From Thermodesulfobacteriota bacterium (lineage in GTDB: Bacteria; Desulfobacterota; QYQD01), in contig JASEGX010000158.1 in the NCBI GenBank assembly GCA_030017815.1, positions 1 to 5,682 on the forward strand: a stretch of 5,682 nt of DNA, in the 5' to 3' direction. Under the pieces are notes generated by a model. That model did no database searches and was not told the DNA's origin. It saw only the letters and a program-made list of their open reading frames with translations. This document shows positions 4,448 to 5,682 of this stretch, in pieces (position 1 is the first letter of the stretch; each line of letters opens with the position of its first letter). Position numbers and translations under genes: made by a program.

Positions 4448-5682
4448 TGAGAGAAACACCGGCGCTTGAAGGTAACACGGAATCCGCGCAGACACGGATT
4501 GATGGAAGTCCTGACTGGATAGTTATAGCCCGGTCCGCCTATGAACGTAGCACGGACTACATGGACATCAACTATAGGAAGCAGTGGGAGCATAATATTG
4601 CTAATTTCAGATGCACGCACCCGCCGGGCAGTAAATACTATTCGGATGCCTATAAGCACAGGTCTAAACTGTTCAGGCCCAAGACCAGGGTTGCCGTGCA
4701 TAAAAATGAAGCCGTGTTTGCCGCGGCCATGTTTTCTACCGATGATGTGGTTTCCGTGGGTGCCCGTGATAAAGGCAATGAGCAAGCGGTAATGGCGGCA
4801 GAGCTTTGGAACCAGGTGCTTAATTACAGGCTTATAAAGACCATCCCGTGGTTTAAAATAGCGATTGGGGCTATCCAGGAGGCTCAAAATTATGGTGTTG
4901 TGGTTTCTAAGCAAGAATGGGATTACCAAATCCGGATAATAGCTGATGAGTTGATTTATGGCCCGGATGGTATGCCGCTGGTTGATGATGCCACGGGGGA
5001 GCCGATCATACAGCCAAAGGTTGAAACAGTTAAAAATGAGCCCAAAATCAAACTGATCGAGATAGAAAACATCAGGATCGACCCAGCGGCGGACTGGCTT
5101 GATCCGATCAATTCAAGCCCTTACATTATCGAATGTATGCCGATGTATATCGGTGATATTTTAGATTATATGAATACGTTTAACCCGGATACCGGGGAGT
5201 ATATCTGGAAGAGATACACGGCAGGGGAAATCGCGGCAAGTCGTGAGTCGAGAAAGACCGGGAGGCAGTTGCGGCGGGAAGCACAGGCTAAAGACCGGAG
5301 GGAACCCGCGCAGGCCGTGCCGGAGTTCAATATTGTATGGGTACACCGGAACTTCGTCAGGTGGCAGGGGAGGGAATACGTTTATGACACACTGGGGACT
5401 GATAAGCTTCTAAGCGATCCCAAGCCTCTTAACGAAGAATATCCGCAGGGGAGGCCGTTTGTTTTAGGGTTGGTCAATATTGAGGCCCATAAGATTTATT
5501 CTTCAGGGCCGAACGAACTGGCTAAAGACCTGCAGACAATAGCCAACGACACCCAAAACCAAAGGCTTGATAATGTCAAGATGGTTCTTAATAAAAGATT
5601 CATCGCGCTCAGGAACAAAAACACCGATTTGGCGGCGTTGAAAAGAAATGTGCCCGGAGGTGTGGTTCTTACCGATGCGGAT
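4447..5682 (+). CDS. Portal protein, N-terminal 412 residues (runs off the window)
   Basis: The portal forms the ring at one capsid vertex through which the terminase pumps DNA and to which the tail attaches. The ATG at 4447 overlaps the upstream TAA (TAATG), with AAGGA at 4435-4439 as ribosome site. Supporting segments are HRSKLFRPKTRVAVHKNEAV (71-90) followed by FAAAMFSTDDVVSV (91-104), IENIRIDPAADWLDP (206-220) with SSPYIIE (223-229), GLVNIEAHKIYSSGPNELAKD (341-361), and NDTQNQRLDNVKMVLNKRF (367-385) with RNVPGGVVLTD (400-410). The combination of 'K..lFRPKTR.AV', 'iriDPaA', and 'NQRLDNV...LNKR' followed by 'NVPGGV' is familiar from P22-like large portal proteins. These usually run 500-750 residues, so the C-terminal part lies outside the window. 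The segment 260-292 is very basic and may be an exposed, DNA-facing insertion. The gene follows the terminase as expected. Confidence 0.9.
   Translation, partial: MRETPALEGNTESAQTRIDGSPDWIVIARSAYERSTDYMDINYRKQWEHNIANFRCTHPPGSKYYSDAYKHRSKLFRPKTRVAVHKNEAVFAAAMFSTDDVVSVGARDKGNEQAVMAAELWNQVLNYRLIKTIPWFKIAIGAIQEAQNYGVVVSKQEWDYQIRIIADELIYGPDGMPLVDDATGEPIIQPKVETVKNEPKIKLIEIENIRIDPAADWLDPINSSPYIIECMPMYIGDILDYMNTFNPDTGEYIWKRYTAGEIAASRESRKTGRQLRREAQAKDRREPAQAVPEFNIVWVHRNFVRWQGREYVYDTLGTDKLLSDPKPLNEEYPQGRPFVLGLVNIEAHKIYSSGPNELAKDLQTIANDTQNQRLDNVKMVLNKRFIALRNKNTDLAALKRNVPGGVVLTDAD

Noticed and set aside
4541..4792. 83-codon plus-strand frame inside the portal gene
   Set aside because: It overlaps conserved portal segments in another frame, lacks a ribosome site and has an arbitrary composition.
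4444..4929. 161-codon open frame on the minus strand opposite the portal start
   Set aside because: It is fully antisense to a well-supported portal gene with recognisable motifs, has no ribosome site evidence, and its peptide resembles nothing known.

Overview
This window is a compact, single-strand (+) stretch of a tailed double-stranded DNA phage or prophage (Caudoviricetes-type). It runs from the end of an early, replication-type gene into the DNA-packaging and head module. The order is small terminase-like gene, large terminase, two small genes, portal. That order, start and stop codons that overlap or nearly abut, and good ribosome binding sites all fit a phage late operon. The host cannot be named from this sequence. 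Frequent AGG (Arg) and ATA (Ile) codons next to moderately GC-rich genes only suggest an uncultivated bacterium's virus rather than an enterobacterial one.

Layout: 2-160 is the last 52 codons of a gene resembling the C-terminus of phage replication-initiator or helicase-loader proteins. It overlaps the TTG start of an unrecognised 210-residue protein with a cysteine cluster (157-789). Bases 790-1142 form a sparse spacer. It holds one doubtful 56-codon ORF with a very strong Shine-Dalgarno (829-999), a cluster of mutually exclusive hairpins (1035-1080) and a candidate promoter (1104-1133) placed so that the next gene would be translated from a nearly leaderless mRNA. Then come a small-terminase-like gene (1143-1526), a large terminase gene (1519-3876), a 56-residue protein (3888-4058), a 133-residue protein (4046-4447) and the first 412 codons of a portal protein (4447-5682, running off the window).

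The large terminase is the most notable gene. It encodes a complete TerL, with Walker A, Walker B, a coupling motif and a RuvC-like nuclease with D/E/D acidic residues. A 171-residue, AT-rich mini-intein is inserted one residue after the third catalytic aspartate. After the intein, beyond the end of a normal TerL, the protein continues into what looks like a second TerL-type nuclease domain from a different terminase lineage. In that domain the first catalytic Asp appears to be replaced by Ser. The spliced product would be a 614-residue terminase with one intact and one probably degenerate nuclease domain.

In working terms, the small subunit would recognise the packaging start on viral DNA and the large subunit would translocate and cut it through the portal ring. 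The intein would have to splice out before the active nuclease could complete its fold. All functional calls rest on motif recognition by eye and need profile searches to confirm.
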